Assembly: GCF_900343125.1 (NCBI RefSeq)
Contig: NZ_OPYL01000005.1
Coordinates: 1 to 64,000 of the forward strand
Direction: 5' to 3'
Source: Dysgonomonas sp. Marseille-P4361
GTDB lineage: Bacteria > Bacteroidota > Bacteroidia > Bacteroidales > Dysgonomonadaceae
Length of the DNA: 64,000 nt
A program made the translations under genes and the position numbers. The notes beneath the pieces are model-generated. The model was not told the origin of the DNA, ran no database searches, and saw nothing but the letters and a program-made list of their open reading frames with translations. Numbering within the stretch: the stretch's first letter is position 1; each line of letters begins with the position of its first letter. Positions 11,883-19,657 of the stretch are shown piece after piece.

Positions 11883-11954
11883 CACGGGCGGAGAGATTCG
11901 AACTCCCGACATTTGGTTTTGGAGACCAACGCTCTACCACTGAACTACGCCCGT
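11883..11954 (-). tRNA. tRNA-Trp (anticodon CCA)
   Basis: A 72-nt cloverleaf. The acceptor ACGGGCG/CGCCCGT is perfect, the D arm is GTTC/GAGC, the anticodon stem TTGGT/ACCAA carries loop CTCCAAA, and the T arm is GGGAG/CTCTC with TTCGAAT. The discriminator is G and no 3' CCA is encoded. It is embedded in the tuf-secE transcript. Confidence 0.95.
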
Positions 11955-11987
11955 AAATAAAGTCGGTTGTTTTTCAAACCGACTTTT
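11951..11987 (-). terminator. Weak terminator/processing hairpin between tuf and tRNA-Trp
   Basis: A 10-bp stem (AAAGTCGGTT at 11959-11968, complement at 11977-11986) follows tuf by 16 bp. It is followed on the minus strand by TTTATTTA and then the tRNA. The T-run is interrupted, so partial termination or tRNA processing are both possible. Confidence 0.55.
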
Positions 11988-12002
11988 ATAGTAATTCTTT
12001 AA

Positions 12003-13190
12003 TTAGCTAAGAATTTCTGTGATTTGTCCAGCACCTACTGTACGTCCACCTTCGCGGATAGCGAAACGAAGACCTACGTTACATGCTACTGGGTAGATCA
12101 ATTCTACTGTAATAGTTACGTTATCACCAGGCATTACCATGTCTGTTCCTTCTGGAAGAGAGATTTCACCTGTAACGTCAAGAGTACGTAGGTAGAATTG
12201 AGGACGATATTTGTTGTGGAATGGAGTGTGACGTCCACCTTCTTCTTTTTTAAGGATATAAACCTCAGCTTTGAATTTAGTGTGAGGAGTTACTTTTCCT
12301 GGGTGAGTGATCACCATACCACGTTTGATTTCGTCTTTATCGATGCCACGAAGAAGAAGACCTACGTTGTCACCAGCTTGACCTTCGTCAAGGATTTTGC
12401 GGAACATTTCTACTCCTGTAACAACTGATTTTTTGTTTTCTGCTCCAAGACCGATGATAGCAACTTCTTCACCAGATTTGATGATACCTGTTTCGATACG
12501 ACCTGTTGCTACTGTACCACGACCTGTGATAGAGAACACGTCTTCAACTGGCATCAAGAATGGTTTATCTACATCGCGTGGAGGAAGTGGAATCCAAGAG
12601 TCTACATTAGCCATTAGTTCCATTACTTGTTCTACCCATTTTTCAACACCGTTAAGTGCACCAAGAGCAGATCCACGGATTACTGGAGTATTATCGCCGT
12701 CGAAATCGTAGAATGAAAGAAGTTCTCTCATTTCTAGTTCAACTAGTTCTAGCATTTCTTCATCTTCAACGATATCACATTTGTTCATGAAAACAACTAG
12801 TCTAGGTACGTTTACCTGACGAGCTAGTAGGATGTGTTCGCGAGTTTGAGGCATAGGACCATCAGTTGCAGCAACTACGATGATTGCACCGTCCATTTGA
12901 GCAGCACCAGTAACCATGTTTTTAACGTAGTCGGCGTGACCAGGACAGTCAACGTGAGCGTAGTGACGGTTAGCTGTTTCGTATTCAACGTGAGAAGTGT
13001 TGATAGTAATACCACGTTCTTTTTCCTCTGGAGCGTTGTCGATTTTATCGAAATCTACTGCTTGAGAAAGACCTTTTGAAGACAGTACTTTTGTGATAGC
13101 AGCAGTCAAAGTTGTTTTACCGTGGTCAACGTGACCGATAGTACCGATGTTAACATGCGGTTTCGCCCGGTTAAAATGTTCTTTTGCCAT
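12003..13190 (-). CDS. tuf: Elongation factor Tu
   Basis: A 395-residue GTPase that delivers aminoacyl-tRNA to the ribosome. The P-loop GHVDHGKT lies at residues 19-26. [12 protein letters not shown] (G3) and [10 protein letters not shown] (G4) are present, and domains 2 and 3 follow with the expected C-terminal [14 protein letters not shown]. It lies between tRNA-Thr(GGU) and tRNA-Trp, so tRNAs, EF-Tu, SecE and NusG probably share a transcript. Only one tuf copy is in the window. Confidence 0.98.
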   Translation of the reverse strand: MAKEHFNRAKPHVNIGTIGHVDHGKTTLTAAITKVLSSKGLSQAVDFDKIDNAPEEKERGITINTSHVEYETANRHYAHVDCPGHADYVKNMVTGAAQMDGAIIVVAATDGPMPQTREHILLARQVNVPRLVVFMNKCDIVEDEEMLELVELEMRELLSFYDFDGDNTPVIRGSALGALNGVEKWVEQVMELMANVDSWIPLPPRDVDKPFLMPVEDVFSITGRGTVATGRIETGIIKSGEEVAIIGLGAENKKSVVTGVEMFRKILDEGQAGDNVGLLLRGIDKDEIKRGMVITHPGKVTPHTKFKAEVYILKKEEGGRHTPFHNKYRPQFYLRTLDVTGEISLPEGTDMVMPGDNVTITVELIYPVACNVGLRFAIREGGRTVGAGQITEILS

Positions 13191-13266
13191 AATTAATCTT
13201 CTTATTATTTAGTTAAAGTATATATTTAATTCCATTGAATTTATATTCATATGCCTATGAAAATAG

Positions 13267-13338
<72 letters not shown>

Positions 13339-13344
13339 ATTGTC

Positions 13345-13393
13345 TTTTTTTGCTTACATTGTCGTGTATACATGAATTTTTTAAGCAAAAAAA
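13345..13393 (-). repeat. Inverted repeat in the spacer between two tRNA-Thr genes
   Basis: A 12-bp inverted repeat (TTTTTTTGCTTA at 13345-13356, complement at 13382-13393) has a 25-nt loop. A second, 7-bp pair (CTGAACA at 13400, TGTTCAG at 13433) lies next to it. Both are in transcribed spacer and may guide tRNA processing. Confidence 0.45.
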
Positions 13394-13461
13394 TGAAGGC
13401 TGAACATGTTTCAATTAAGAATTATAACTATTTGTTCAGATCTTCTAATTCTTTATAGCTG

Positions 13462-13535
13462 AGCCTCTTGTCGGATTCGAACCAACGACCCCGAGATTAC
13501 AAATCACGTGCTCTGGCCAACTGAGCTAAAGAGGC
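13462..13535 (-). tRNA. tRNA-Thr (anticodon TGT)
   Basis: A 74-nt cloverleaf. The acceptor GCCTCTT/AAGAGGC is perfect, the D loop is AGTTGGCCA, the anticodon loop TTTGTAA, and the T arm GTTGG/CCGAC. The anticodon stem CGTGA/TCTCG has a central T29-T41 mismatch. The discriminator is T and no CCA is encoded. It is the first gene after the promoter at 13585-13615. Confidence 0.93.
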
Positions 13536-13542
13536 ATAAAAT

Positions 13543-13593
13543 CTAATTTTGTCGCTTCAAACACTTTTGAGGGTGAAACGGCGACAAAATTAG
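13543..13593. repeat. 13-bp perfect inverted repeat overlapping a promoter
   Basis: CTAATTTTGTCGC at 13543-13555 is repeated inverted at 13581-13593 with a 25-bp spacer. The right arm contains the -7 box of the tRNA-tuf promoter, so the arms could form an operator or, in RNA from an upstream start, a hairpin. Confidence 0.7.
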
Positions 13594-13615
13594 AAATTAT
13601 TTTTTACAATACAAA
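13585..13615 (-). promoter_or_regulatory. Promoter of the tRNA-Thr/tuf/secE/nusG transcript
   Basis: On the minus strand TTTG (13615-13612), 19 nt and TAATTTTG (13592-13585) match the full Bacteroidetes housekeeping consensus TTTG-N19-TAnnTTTG. The predicted start near 13577 lies about 40 bp before tRNA-Thr(UGU). It is the best promoter match in the window. Confidence 0.75.
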
Positions 13616-13719
13616 TATTTTATGTGTTTATTTTAAAGTTAATTTAAATATTCTGTTTTGTGAAGCTTTGCTTCTTTATTTTGACAACGTTTTGTGTTGT
13701 TATATAATGGATGTTTATT

Positions 13720-14019
13720 TTATTTAGCGCTTATTTTTTCTTTAGTTTTTAATATTTGTTTTTCCAGAGCTTCCGTGGCTTGCATTACTGCTTCTTCGAA
13801 TGTATCTGCTGTTTTGTTGGCGAATAGGTCACCATTCTTGATGTTTAGTTTGATCGAAGCTTCTTTGTTTTTGGCTGTTTCTGGTTTTATTACCTTTAGT
13901 ATTACTTCAGCGTCTATGATTAAATCGGAAAATTTATCCAATTTAGATAGTTTCTTTTCAATAAACTCTTTTAACTGAGTTGATGCATCGAAATGTACTG
14001 ATTGAATTGAAATGTTCAT
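13720..14019 (-). CDS. hpf: Short-form ribosome hibernation promoting factor
   Basis: A 99-residue HPF/RaiA-family protein beginning MNISIQSVHFDASTQLKEFI. The family has a beta-alpha-beta-beta-beta-alpha fold and binds the decoding centre of idle 30S subunits; the length is that of short HPF without the dimerising tail. It follows the recombinase gene by 14 bp. Its start is preceded by AAGGAGGG at near-ideal spacing, the only strong Shine-Dalgarno found before a gene in this window. This suggests that its translation responds to the state of the 16S 3' tail. Function is from family; the translational link is inferred. Confidence 0.92.
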   Translation of the reverse strand: MNISIQSVHFDASTQLKEFIEKKLSKLDKFSDLIIDAEVILKVIKPETAKNKEASIKLNIKNGDLFANKTADTFEEAVMQATEALEKQILKTKEKISAK

Positions 14020-14025
14020 AGTGTT

Positions 14026-14033
14026 CCCTCCTT
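14026..14033 (-). promoter_or_regulatory. Strong Shine-Dalgarno of hpf
   Basis: The mRNA reads AAGGAGGG, then six bases, then the hpf AUG. It lies in the short gap after the recombinase stop codon, so it is not forced by coding. Other starts in the window lack comparable motifs, as expected for Bacteroidetes. Confidence 0.8.
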
Positions 14034-14927
14034 TTACTTTTCGGCTCTTGGGTGAGCCTTGTTATAAATCTTTTTTAATTCTTCAAACGAAGTGTGTGTA
14101 TACACTTCGGTAGCAGCAAGGCTAGAGTGTCCTAGTAGTTCCTTTACCGCATTGATGTCAGCTCCATTGTTTAGCATACTGGTTGCAAAAGTGTGTCTTA
14201 GTACATGTGGACTCGTTTTTGACAACATAGATATGCTGCTCAGGTTCTTTGTGATAATGCGATGAACTAGCATAGGGTATAGTTGCTGTCCATCTTCTCT
14301 AACAAATAGGAAGTCGGATAAGTTTTCGATTTCTTTCTTTTTTGTAGTTATATATATATTTAAAGTTATTTTTAGATTATTTCCTATTGGGATAATGCGT
14401 TGTTTGTTTCTTTTTCCGGTAACTTGTATAGTTCCGGCTTCAAGGTCTATGTCTGTATCTTTTAATGAAATTAGTTCGGCGCGACGGATTCCTGTTTCGT
14501 AAAAAAGACTGATGATGGTATGGTCTCGCAACGACTCGAAAGAACTGTCTAGAGGTTCTTCGTCTAAAATCTTATCCATGTCTTTGTTATTTACGAAAGA
14601 AGGGATAGGTTTGGAAGTTTTAGGGCCTGTGATTCTCTTCGTGGGGTTGTTGGTCGATTCGCCGATGCGTATCAGGTATTTGTAGAATGATTTTAATGAG
14701 CTGAGTTTTCGGTTGACACTTCGTGGTGAAAGTTTTTCGCTCATGAGTTCTATGACCCAAGTGCGAATGATATCACTATCCACTTCTTTGATATCAGTTT
14801 CTGGATAGTGTGCTCTTAGGAAATCAGAGAATTGATAAAGGTCTTTAGAATAAGAAATCTCCGTATGCGAAGAGTAATTCTTTTCATAACGGAGATATCT
14901 GATATATTTTTCTATTAACGTCATCAT
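14034..14927 (-). CDS. XerC/XerD-type tyrosine recombinase
   Basis: A 297-residue tyrosine recombinase. It has an N-terminal SAM-like core-binding domain (residues 1 to about 90) and a C-terminal catalytic domain. Visible catalytic residues are Arg in TGIRRAEL, Lys in TGKRNKQR, His-x-x-Arg in HVLRHTFATS, His in LLGHSS and the nucleophile Tyr in ATEVYTH. The length and the linkage to rpsU and hpf point to the chromosomal XerC/D that resolves chromosome dimers, rather than a mobile-element integrase. Two Met codons begin the frame (14927 or 14924). Whether it is the C or D paralogue cannot be decided here. Confidence 0.9.
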   Translation of the reverse strand: MMTLIEKYIRYLRYEKNYSSHTEISYSKDLYQFSDFLRAHYPETDIKEVDSDIIRTWVIELMSEKLSPRSVNRKLSSLKSFYKYLIRIGESTNNPTKRITGPKTSKPIPSFVNNKDMDKILDEEPLDSSFESLRDHTIISLFYETGIRRAELISLKDTDIDLEAGTIQVTGKRNKQRIIPIGNNLKITLNIYITTKKKEIENLSDFLFVREDGQQLYPMLVHRIITKNLSSISMLSKTSPHVLRHTFATSMLNNGADINAVKELLGHSSLAATEVYTHTSFEELKKIYNKAHPRAEK

Positions 14928-15000
14928 TCGTCCGGATTAATACCTTGAATGACGAAGTTAAAAATATTTTGCAAAAAAGGCAATAGTCTTTGAAAGACTT

Positions 15001-15192
15001 TTATTCTTCTAGGCGACGCATTTTTTGTACATAAACAGCATGCATTCTGTCTGCTCTTTTTGTAACAGATGGTTTGCGGAATTCTTGGCGTCTTCTAAGT
15101 TCTTTAACAACACCAGTCTTTTCGTATTTTCTTTTGAATTTCTTTAATGCTCTTTCTATGTTTTCGCCTTCTTTTAATGGTACAATAATCAT
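15001..15192 (-). CDS. rpsU: 30S ribosomal protein S21 (bS21)
   Basis: A 63-residue, strongly basic protein (MIIVPLKEGENIERALKKFK). bS21 sits next to the 16S 3' end and, in Bacteroidetes ribosomes, helps bury the anti-Shine-Dalgarno. It has a leader of about 200 nt with a small hairpin of SD/anti-SD-like sequence at 15251-15268, and no SD of its own. It is followed by the Xer recombinase (73 bp) and hpf, so ribosome-tail occlusion and hibernation factors may share a transcript. Confidence 0.97.
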   Translation of the reverse strand: MIIVPLKEGENIERALKKFKRKYEKTGVVKELRRRQEFRKPSVTKRADRMHAVYVQKMRRLEE

Positions 15193-15249
15193 GATTGTAT
15201 ATTTTTATTTGTTTTCTTAATTTAATTTCTTGTGATTTTTTATTTGGAA

Positions 15250-15268
15250 GAGGTGATTGTCTTCACCT
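15250..15268 (-). promoter_or_regulatory. SD/anti-SD-like hairpin in the rpsU leader
   Basis: In the rpsU mRNA, AGGUGA, a six-base loop and UCACCU form a 6-bp hairpin. The 3' arm continues as AUCACCUCUUCC, which shares the CACCUC core of the 16S rRNA tail. It lies about 58 nt before the rpsU start. A role in bS21 autoregulation is inference. Confidence 0.45.
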
Positions 15269-15403
15269 GAGGTTTTTTGTTATACTTTCTCTTATGGTTG
15301 TATATGGATCTTCTGAACGTCGCTATTGATAGCGATATTAAGCAAATAGTTCAATATGTACTGTTCAAAAGATCATTTAACCTCCTCTCTATTTTTCGGG
15401 GTG

Positions 15404-15434
15404 CAAATTTATGACATAATATTTTTATATCCAA
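15404..15434 (-). promoter_or_regulatory. Promoter of rpsU
   Basis: The minus strand reads TTG at 15434-15432, 20 nt, then TAAATTTG (15411-15404), a good match to the Bacteroidetes consensus. The predicted start near 15397 gives a leader of about 200 nt. Confidence 0.6.
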
Positions 15435-15577
15435 GAGATTTGTTGATTAATTCCTTTTATGTGAGGTGGAGGATATTGTGTTATGCTTTGTGGGGCAGAT
15501 TAAATGATGAGAGAGATTTCTTTGTTTTTTTGTTAGTGTATAACTGATTGATTTATCATATTATGGTAGTTTTTTCT

Positions 15578-15585
15578 TACATTTG
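15578..15585 (+). promoter_or_regulatory. Candidate -7 box of prfB
   Basis: TACATTTG fits TAnnTTTG and would start transcription near 15592, about 38 bp before the prfB ATG. No convincing -33 element was found. Confidence 0.5.
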
Positions 15586-15629
15586 CACCTCAAAATAGAG
15601 TAAATAGTAAAAACAAAAAATCAGAATTA

Positions 15630-16743
15630 ATGATTACAATAGACCAACTAAAAGAAGTGTTGGAACGCGAGAGCGCGTTGAGGGGGTACCTTTGACGTCG
15701 ATGCGAAGAGAATACAATTAGAAGAAGAGGAACTTAGAACTCAAGCTCCCGGATTTTGGGACGATTCTAAAACAGCCGAAGCTCAAATGCGAATTATTCG
15801 TGGGTTGAAAGGCTGGATCGAAGGATACGAAGAGGTGAAAAGCGCAGTGGAAGAATTGCAGCTGGCATTTGATTTCCAAAAGGAAGGAATTACTTCCGAA
15901 GAAGAGGTTGATGAAGCATACAATAACGCCATTGTCTTGGTTGAGAATCTTGAATTGAAAAATATGCTTCGCCGCGAAGAGGATAAGCTTGGAGCGGTAT
16001 TGAAAATAAACAGCGGAGCCGGAGGTACTGAAGGTCAAGATTGGTCTTCGATGTTGTTCCGTATGTATCAGCGATGGTGCGAAGATAAAGGGTATAAAAC
16101 AACTGTGACCAACTGGCAAGACGGAGACGAAGCAGGTGTCAAGACAGCTACACTTCAGGTAGAAGGGGAGTATGCTTATGGATACCTTAAGTCTGAAAAT
16201 GGAGTGCATCGTTTGGTTCGTGTTTCTCCTTTCAATGCGCAAGGAAAGCGTATGACGTCTTTTGCTTCGGTGTTTGTTGTGCCATTGGTTGACGACACGA
16301 TTGAGATTGATGTTAATCCGTCGGATATTACATGGGATACGTTCCGTTCGAGTGGAGCCGGAGGTCAGAATGTAAATAAAGTAGAGACAGGGGTTCGTCT
16401 GCATTATAAATATAAAGATCCGGAAACTGGAGAAGAAAAGGAGATCGTGATTGAGAATACCGAAAGTCGTTCTCAGTTCGGGAATAAGGATAATGCTATC
16501 CGTCTCTTGAAGTCTCAACTTTATGAAATGGAACTGGAAAGACGTAACCGTGAGATATCGAAGGTGGAAGCCGGGAAAAAGAAAATCGAATGGGGTTCGC
16601 AGATCCGAAGTTATGTTTTTGACGACCGTCGTGTAAAAGATCATCGTACAAATTATCAGACATCTAATGTTAATGCAGTGATGGATGGGGATATCGATGA
16701 GTTTATCAAAGCATATTTGATGGAATTTGGCGGAGAAGCTTAA
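15630..16743 (+). CDS. prfB: Peptide chain release factor 2 (programmed +1 frameshift)
   Basis: RF2 ends translation at UGA and UAA. The coding sequence is join(15630..15692, 15694..16743), 370 residues. The first 21 codons (MITIDQLKEVLERESALRGYL) end at an in-frame UGA at 15693-15695. Skipping base 15693 continues as DVDAKRIQLEEEEL and on to the end. The stop-codon recognition motif SPF lies in VRVSPFNAQ, and the peptidyl-hydrolysis GGQ lies in SSGAGGQNVNK. Length and motifs are normal for RF2. The frameshift lets RF2 control its own level: low RF2 favours the shift. The gene is divergent from rpsU and is followed by an S9 peptidase after 21 bp. Confidence 0.97.
15681..15696 (+). promoter_or_regulatory. 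prfB programmed +1 frameshift site
   Basis: The order AGGGGG, three bases, CTT TGA C reproduces the classic RF2 recoding signal: an SD-like stimulator, slippery CUU and a UGA stop followed by C. All elements and spacings are canonical. Confidence 0.95.
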
Positions 16744-16764
16744 TCTGTAAAATATTTACATATC

Positions 16765-19533
16765 ATGATAAAGACAGCACATCTGAAATGTGCTGTTCTT
16801 GCTATAGGACTACTGGTCTCATTATCAGGAACGGCACAGAAAAAAGTATTGGATCATAGTGTATATGATTCGTGGAAAAATATAGCGAATGTTACTGTTA
16901 CCGATGACGGTAAATATGTAGCTACTGTAGTAAGGGAGCAAGAGGGTGACGATTATCTGCTCGTTCGCGATCTGCAATCGAAGCGAGAATTTATTCTCCC
17001 TCGAGGATATATGTACTCGGTCACTCCCGATCAGAAGTATATCGTAGCTCAGATTAAAGCGCCCTATGCCGCAACACGTCAGGCGAAGATAAAGAAAGTG
17101 GCGACCGAAAAAATGCCTAAAGATTCGTTAGCTATCATATCGCTGGAAAAACTATCAGTGACTAAAATTCCTAATGTAAAAAGCTATAAGCATGGGAAGG
17201 ATTTTTCTGACTATATAGCTTATGCAATTGACGATTCGGTAAAAGCAAAAGACAAAGAAATCAAGGCAAGAACATTGTTGCTTCGAAGCCTGAAGACCGG
17301 GATCGAAGACACATTGAAAAATGTAGCTGAATATCAATTTAGCCGCAATGGAAAAGGATTAGGGTTGATTGTAAAACCAAACGATAAGGATAGTACAAGT
17401 AAGTCGGGTGTGATGTATATCGACTTGAATACTCAAAAAAGACAAATCGTATCCGAAGGAAAAACTATTTATAAAAGTCTTAATCTGTCAGAAACAGGAG
17501 CTAAGCTTTCCTTCTTGGCAACAGCAGATAGCCTGAAGAAAGAGATAAAAGACTATAGCTTGTTCTATTTTGCTAAGGGTGGTGATTCGGCTATTGTAGT
17601 TGCAGATAAGAACAAAAAGACTATGCCTGACAAATGGGATGTAAGTGAAAACTATTCTCCTTTGTTTAGTAAAGATGAAAAACGTCTGTTGTTCGGGATT
17701 GCTCCTATTGTTTTGCCCAAAGATACAACTATACCTGATTTTGAAAAAGCTCAACTTGATATTTGGCATTGGCAAGAACCTCAGATTCAGCCTATGCAGC
17801 TTGTGCAACGTGATAGAAAGCTGAAGCAAACCTATTTGTCTTATATAGATCTGGAAAATACGTCAGAACTTTATCAATTAGGTAGCGAAGAAGTTCCGAA
17901 TGTATCTATTTCGAACGAGAATAATGGTAGATATGCGCTAGGGCTTTCTAATGAAAAATATCAGTTCGAGACACAATGGGATATAAATGCTCGAATAGCT
18001 AATGATGTTTGGATTTTCGATCTGGAAACGAATGCGAAGAAGCAGATAAAGACAAGGAATGTTGGTCCTATACGAATGTCTCCTCTGGGGAACTATGTGA
18101 TATGGTATAACATGGAGGATAGGCAGTATTATGCTTATTCGGTAAAGGATGATAAAGAGATATGTCTGACCGAAGGTTTATCTGTTAATTTTTGGGATGA
18201 AAAACATGATACCCCATCTTCTCCAGCCCCGTATTGGATTGCCGATTTTACGGAAAATGACGAAGCTTTGCTCGTTTACGATGCGTATGATATATGGAAG
18301 TTTGATTTAGCAGGTGAGAAGAAACCTGAGAATCTGACTAAGGGAATGGGGAGAGAAAAGCTTCTTACATTTCGTTATCTGAAAACAGATCCCGAAAGTA
18401 AATTTATTAAGTCGAATGAGAAACTTTTGTTATCAGCATTTGATAATACGACCAAAGAGAAGGGTTTTTTTGAATTAAATAAATCTAATCTCAACCCTCT
18501 GATTCTGGATAAATTCTCTTTCTCTGATCCGGTAAAAGCAAAGAATAAAGAAGTTTATTGTTTTACCAAAAGTAATTTCAATACATCTCCCGATTTGTAT
18601 GTTACTTCAAATCTATGGAAAACTTCGGAGAAGCTTTCGGATATAAATCCGCAAATGAGAGAATATAATTGGGGAACAGCGGAGCTTGTGTCGTGGACAA
18701 CCTTTGACGATAAGCTTACACAAGGAATTGTGTATAAACCCGAAGATTTTGACCCGAATAAAAAATATCCGGTAATGATATATTTCTATGAAAAACATTC
18801 AGATGAATTGTATCAATATTTTGCTCCGGTTCCAAGTCGGTCGATTATAAATATTCCTTTTTATTGTAGTCGTGGATATATTGTATTTACTCCCGATATT
18901 CAATATACAACCGGTTATCCTGGCGAAAGTGCTTACAACTCGGTAGTGTCCGGAGCTGAAATGTTAATGAAGTATCCGTGGGTAGATAAAGATAATATGG
19001 CTATTCAGGGGCAAAGCTGGGGAGGATATCAAGTGTCCTATCTGGTTACGCGTACTAACATGTTTAAGGCAGCAGGCGCAGGTGCTCCCGTTTCCAATAT
19101 GTTGAGTGCTTATGGCGGAATCCGTTGGGAGAGCGGTATGAGCCGACAATATCAATATGAGCAAACGCAGTCGCGTATAGGTGATACCATGTGGAATGCT
19201 ATGGATTTGTATATAAAAAATTCGCCTGTATTTTTTGCCGATAAGGTAGAAACTCCGCTTCTTATTATGCATAACGATAAGGATGGTGCTGTGCCTTGGT
19301 ATCAGGGAATAGAGTATTTTATGGCTTTGCGCAGATTGGGTAAGCCTGTGTGGATGCTTCAGTACAATAATGAAGCACATAATTTGCGTGAGAGAAAAAA
19401 TGCGAAAGATTTGTCAATTCGATTGCAGCAGTTTTTTGATCACTATCTGAAGGGAGATCCAATGCCTGTGTGGATGAAAAAAGGAGTTTCTGCTGTAGAA
19501 AAGGGACAAACTTATGGCTTCGAATTAGAATAA
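16765..19533 (+). CDS. Secreted prolyl oligopeptidase family (S9) serine peptidase
   Basis: A 922-residue exported protein with a signal peptide (residues 1 to about 25, ending near SGTAQ). A beta-propeller-like region covers about residues 30-650 and a C-terminal alpha/beta hydrolase follows. The catalytic triad is visible: Ser751 in GQSWGGY, Asp840 in HNDKDGAVP and His872 in NNEAHNLR. Family members cleave oligopeptides, often after proline, in the periplasm. It is longer than typical DPP-type enzymes (about 700 residues) because of an enlarged propeller region. It lies 21 bp after prfB and ends in a terminator. The exact peptide specificity cannot be read from sequence. Confidence 0.9.
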   Translation: MIKTAHLKCAVLAIGLLVSLSGTAQKKVLDHSVYDSWKNIANVTVTDDGKYVATVVREQEGDDYLLVRDLQSKREFILPRGYMYSVTPDQKYIVAQIKAPYAATRQAKIKKVATEKMPKDSLAIISLEKLSVTKIPNVKSYKHGKDFSDYIAYAIDDSVKAKDKEIKARTLLLRSLKTGIEDTLKNVAEYQFSRNGKGLGLIVKPNDKDSTSKSGVMYIDLNTQKRQIVSEGKTIYKSLNLSETGAKLSFLATADSLKKEIKDYSLFYFAKGGDSAIVVADKNKKTMPDKWDVSENYSPLFSKDEKRLLFGIAPIVLPKDTTIPDFEKAQLDIWHWQEPQIQPMQLVQRDRKLKQTYLSYIDLENTSELYQLGSEEVPNVSISNENNGRYALGLSNEKYQFETQWDINARIANDVWIFDLETNAKKQIKTRNVGPIRMSPLGNYVIWYNMEDRQYYAYSVKDDKEICLTEGLSVNFWDEKHDTPSSPAPYWIADFTENDEALLVYDAYDIWKFDLAGEKKPENLTKGMGREKLLTFRYLKTDPESKFIKSNEKLLLSAFDNTTKEKGFFELNKSNLNPLILDKFSFSDPVKAKNKEVYCFTKSNFNTSPDLYVTSNLWKTSEKLSDINPQMREYNWGTAELVSWTTFDDKLTQGIVYKPEDFDPNKKYPVMIYFYEKHSDELYQYFAPVPSRSIINIPFYCSRGYIVFTPDIQYTTGYPGESAYNSVVSGAEMLMKYPWVDKDNMAIQGQSWGGYQVSYLVTRTNMFKAAGAGAPVSNMLSAYGGIRWESGMSRQYQYEQTQSRIGDTMWNAMDLYIKNSPVFFADKVETPLLIMHNDKDGAVPWYQGIEYFMALRRLGKPVWMLQYNNEAHNLRERKNAKDLSIRLQQFFDHYLKGDPMPVWMKKGVSAVEKGQTYGFELE

Positions 19534-19554
19534 AATCCGAATTTAAATAATGAG

Positions 19555-19584
19555 AGGGGTGGCGGATAGTCATCCCTTTTTTTT
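19555..19584 (+). terminator. Intrinsic terminator after the S9 peptidase
   Basis: AGGGGTG (19555-19561) pairs with CATCCCT (19571-19577), with one G-U pair and a 9-nt loop. A run of eight T residues begins at the end of the stem. Confidence 0.8.
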
Positions 19585-19618
19585 GTGTTTACTTTAAGTT
19601 TATGCCATCGTTTTTTCG

Positions 19619-19626
19619 TATATTTG
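19619..19626 (+). promoter_or_regulatory. Candidate -7 box of the metallophosphoesterase
   Basis: TATATTTG fits TAnnTTTG, 31 bp before the start codon and just after the previous terminator. The -33 region is weak. Confidence 0.5.
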
Positions 19627-19657
19627 TAAGTACTGTTAATGCCAAATAAATCTAATT

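Larger units (their letters stand above)
15193..15629. other. Divergent promoter region rpsU/prfB
   Basis: 437 bases without a supported gene. They hold the rpsU promoter and leader on one side and the prfB promoter on the other. A 63-codon frame at 15356-15547 has no family resemblance and covers the rpsU promoter. Confidence 0.7.

Noticed and set aside
15356-15547. 63-codon frame between rpsU and prfB
   Set aside because: It has no family resemblance and no start context, and it covers the rpsU promoter.
15718-16644. 308-codon open frame on the minus strand inside prfB
   Set aside because: It is antisense to a clear RF2 gene, encodes no recognisable family and has the composition of a frame shadow.
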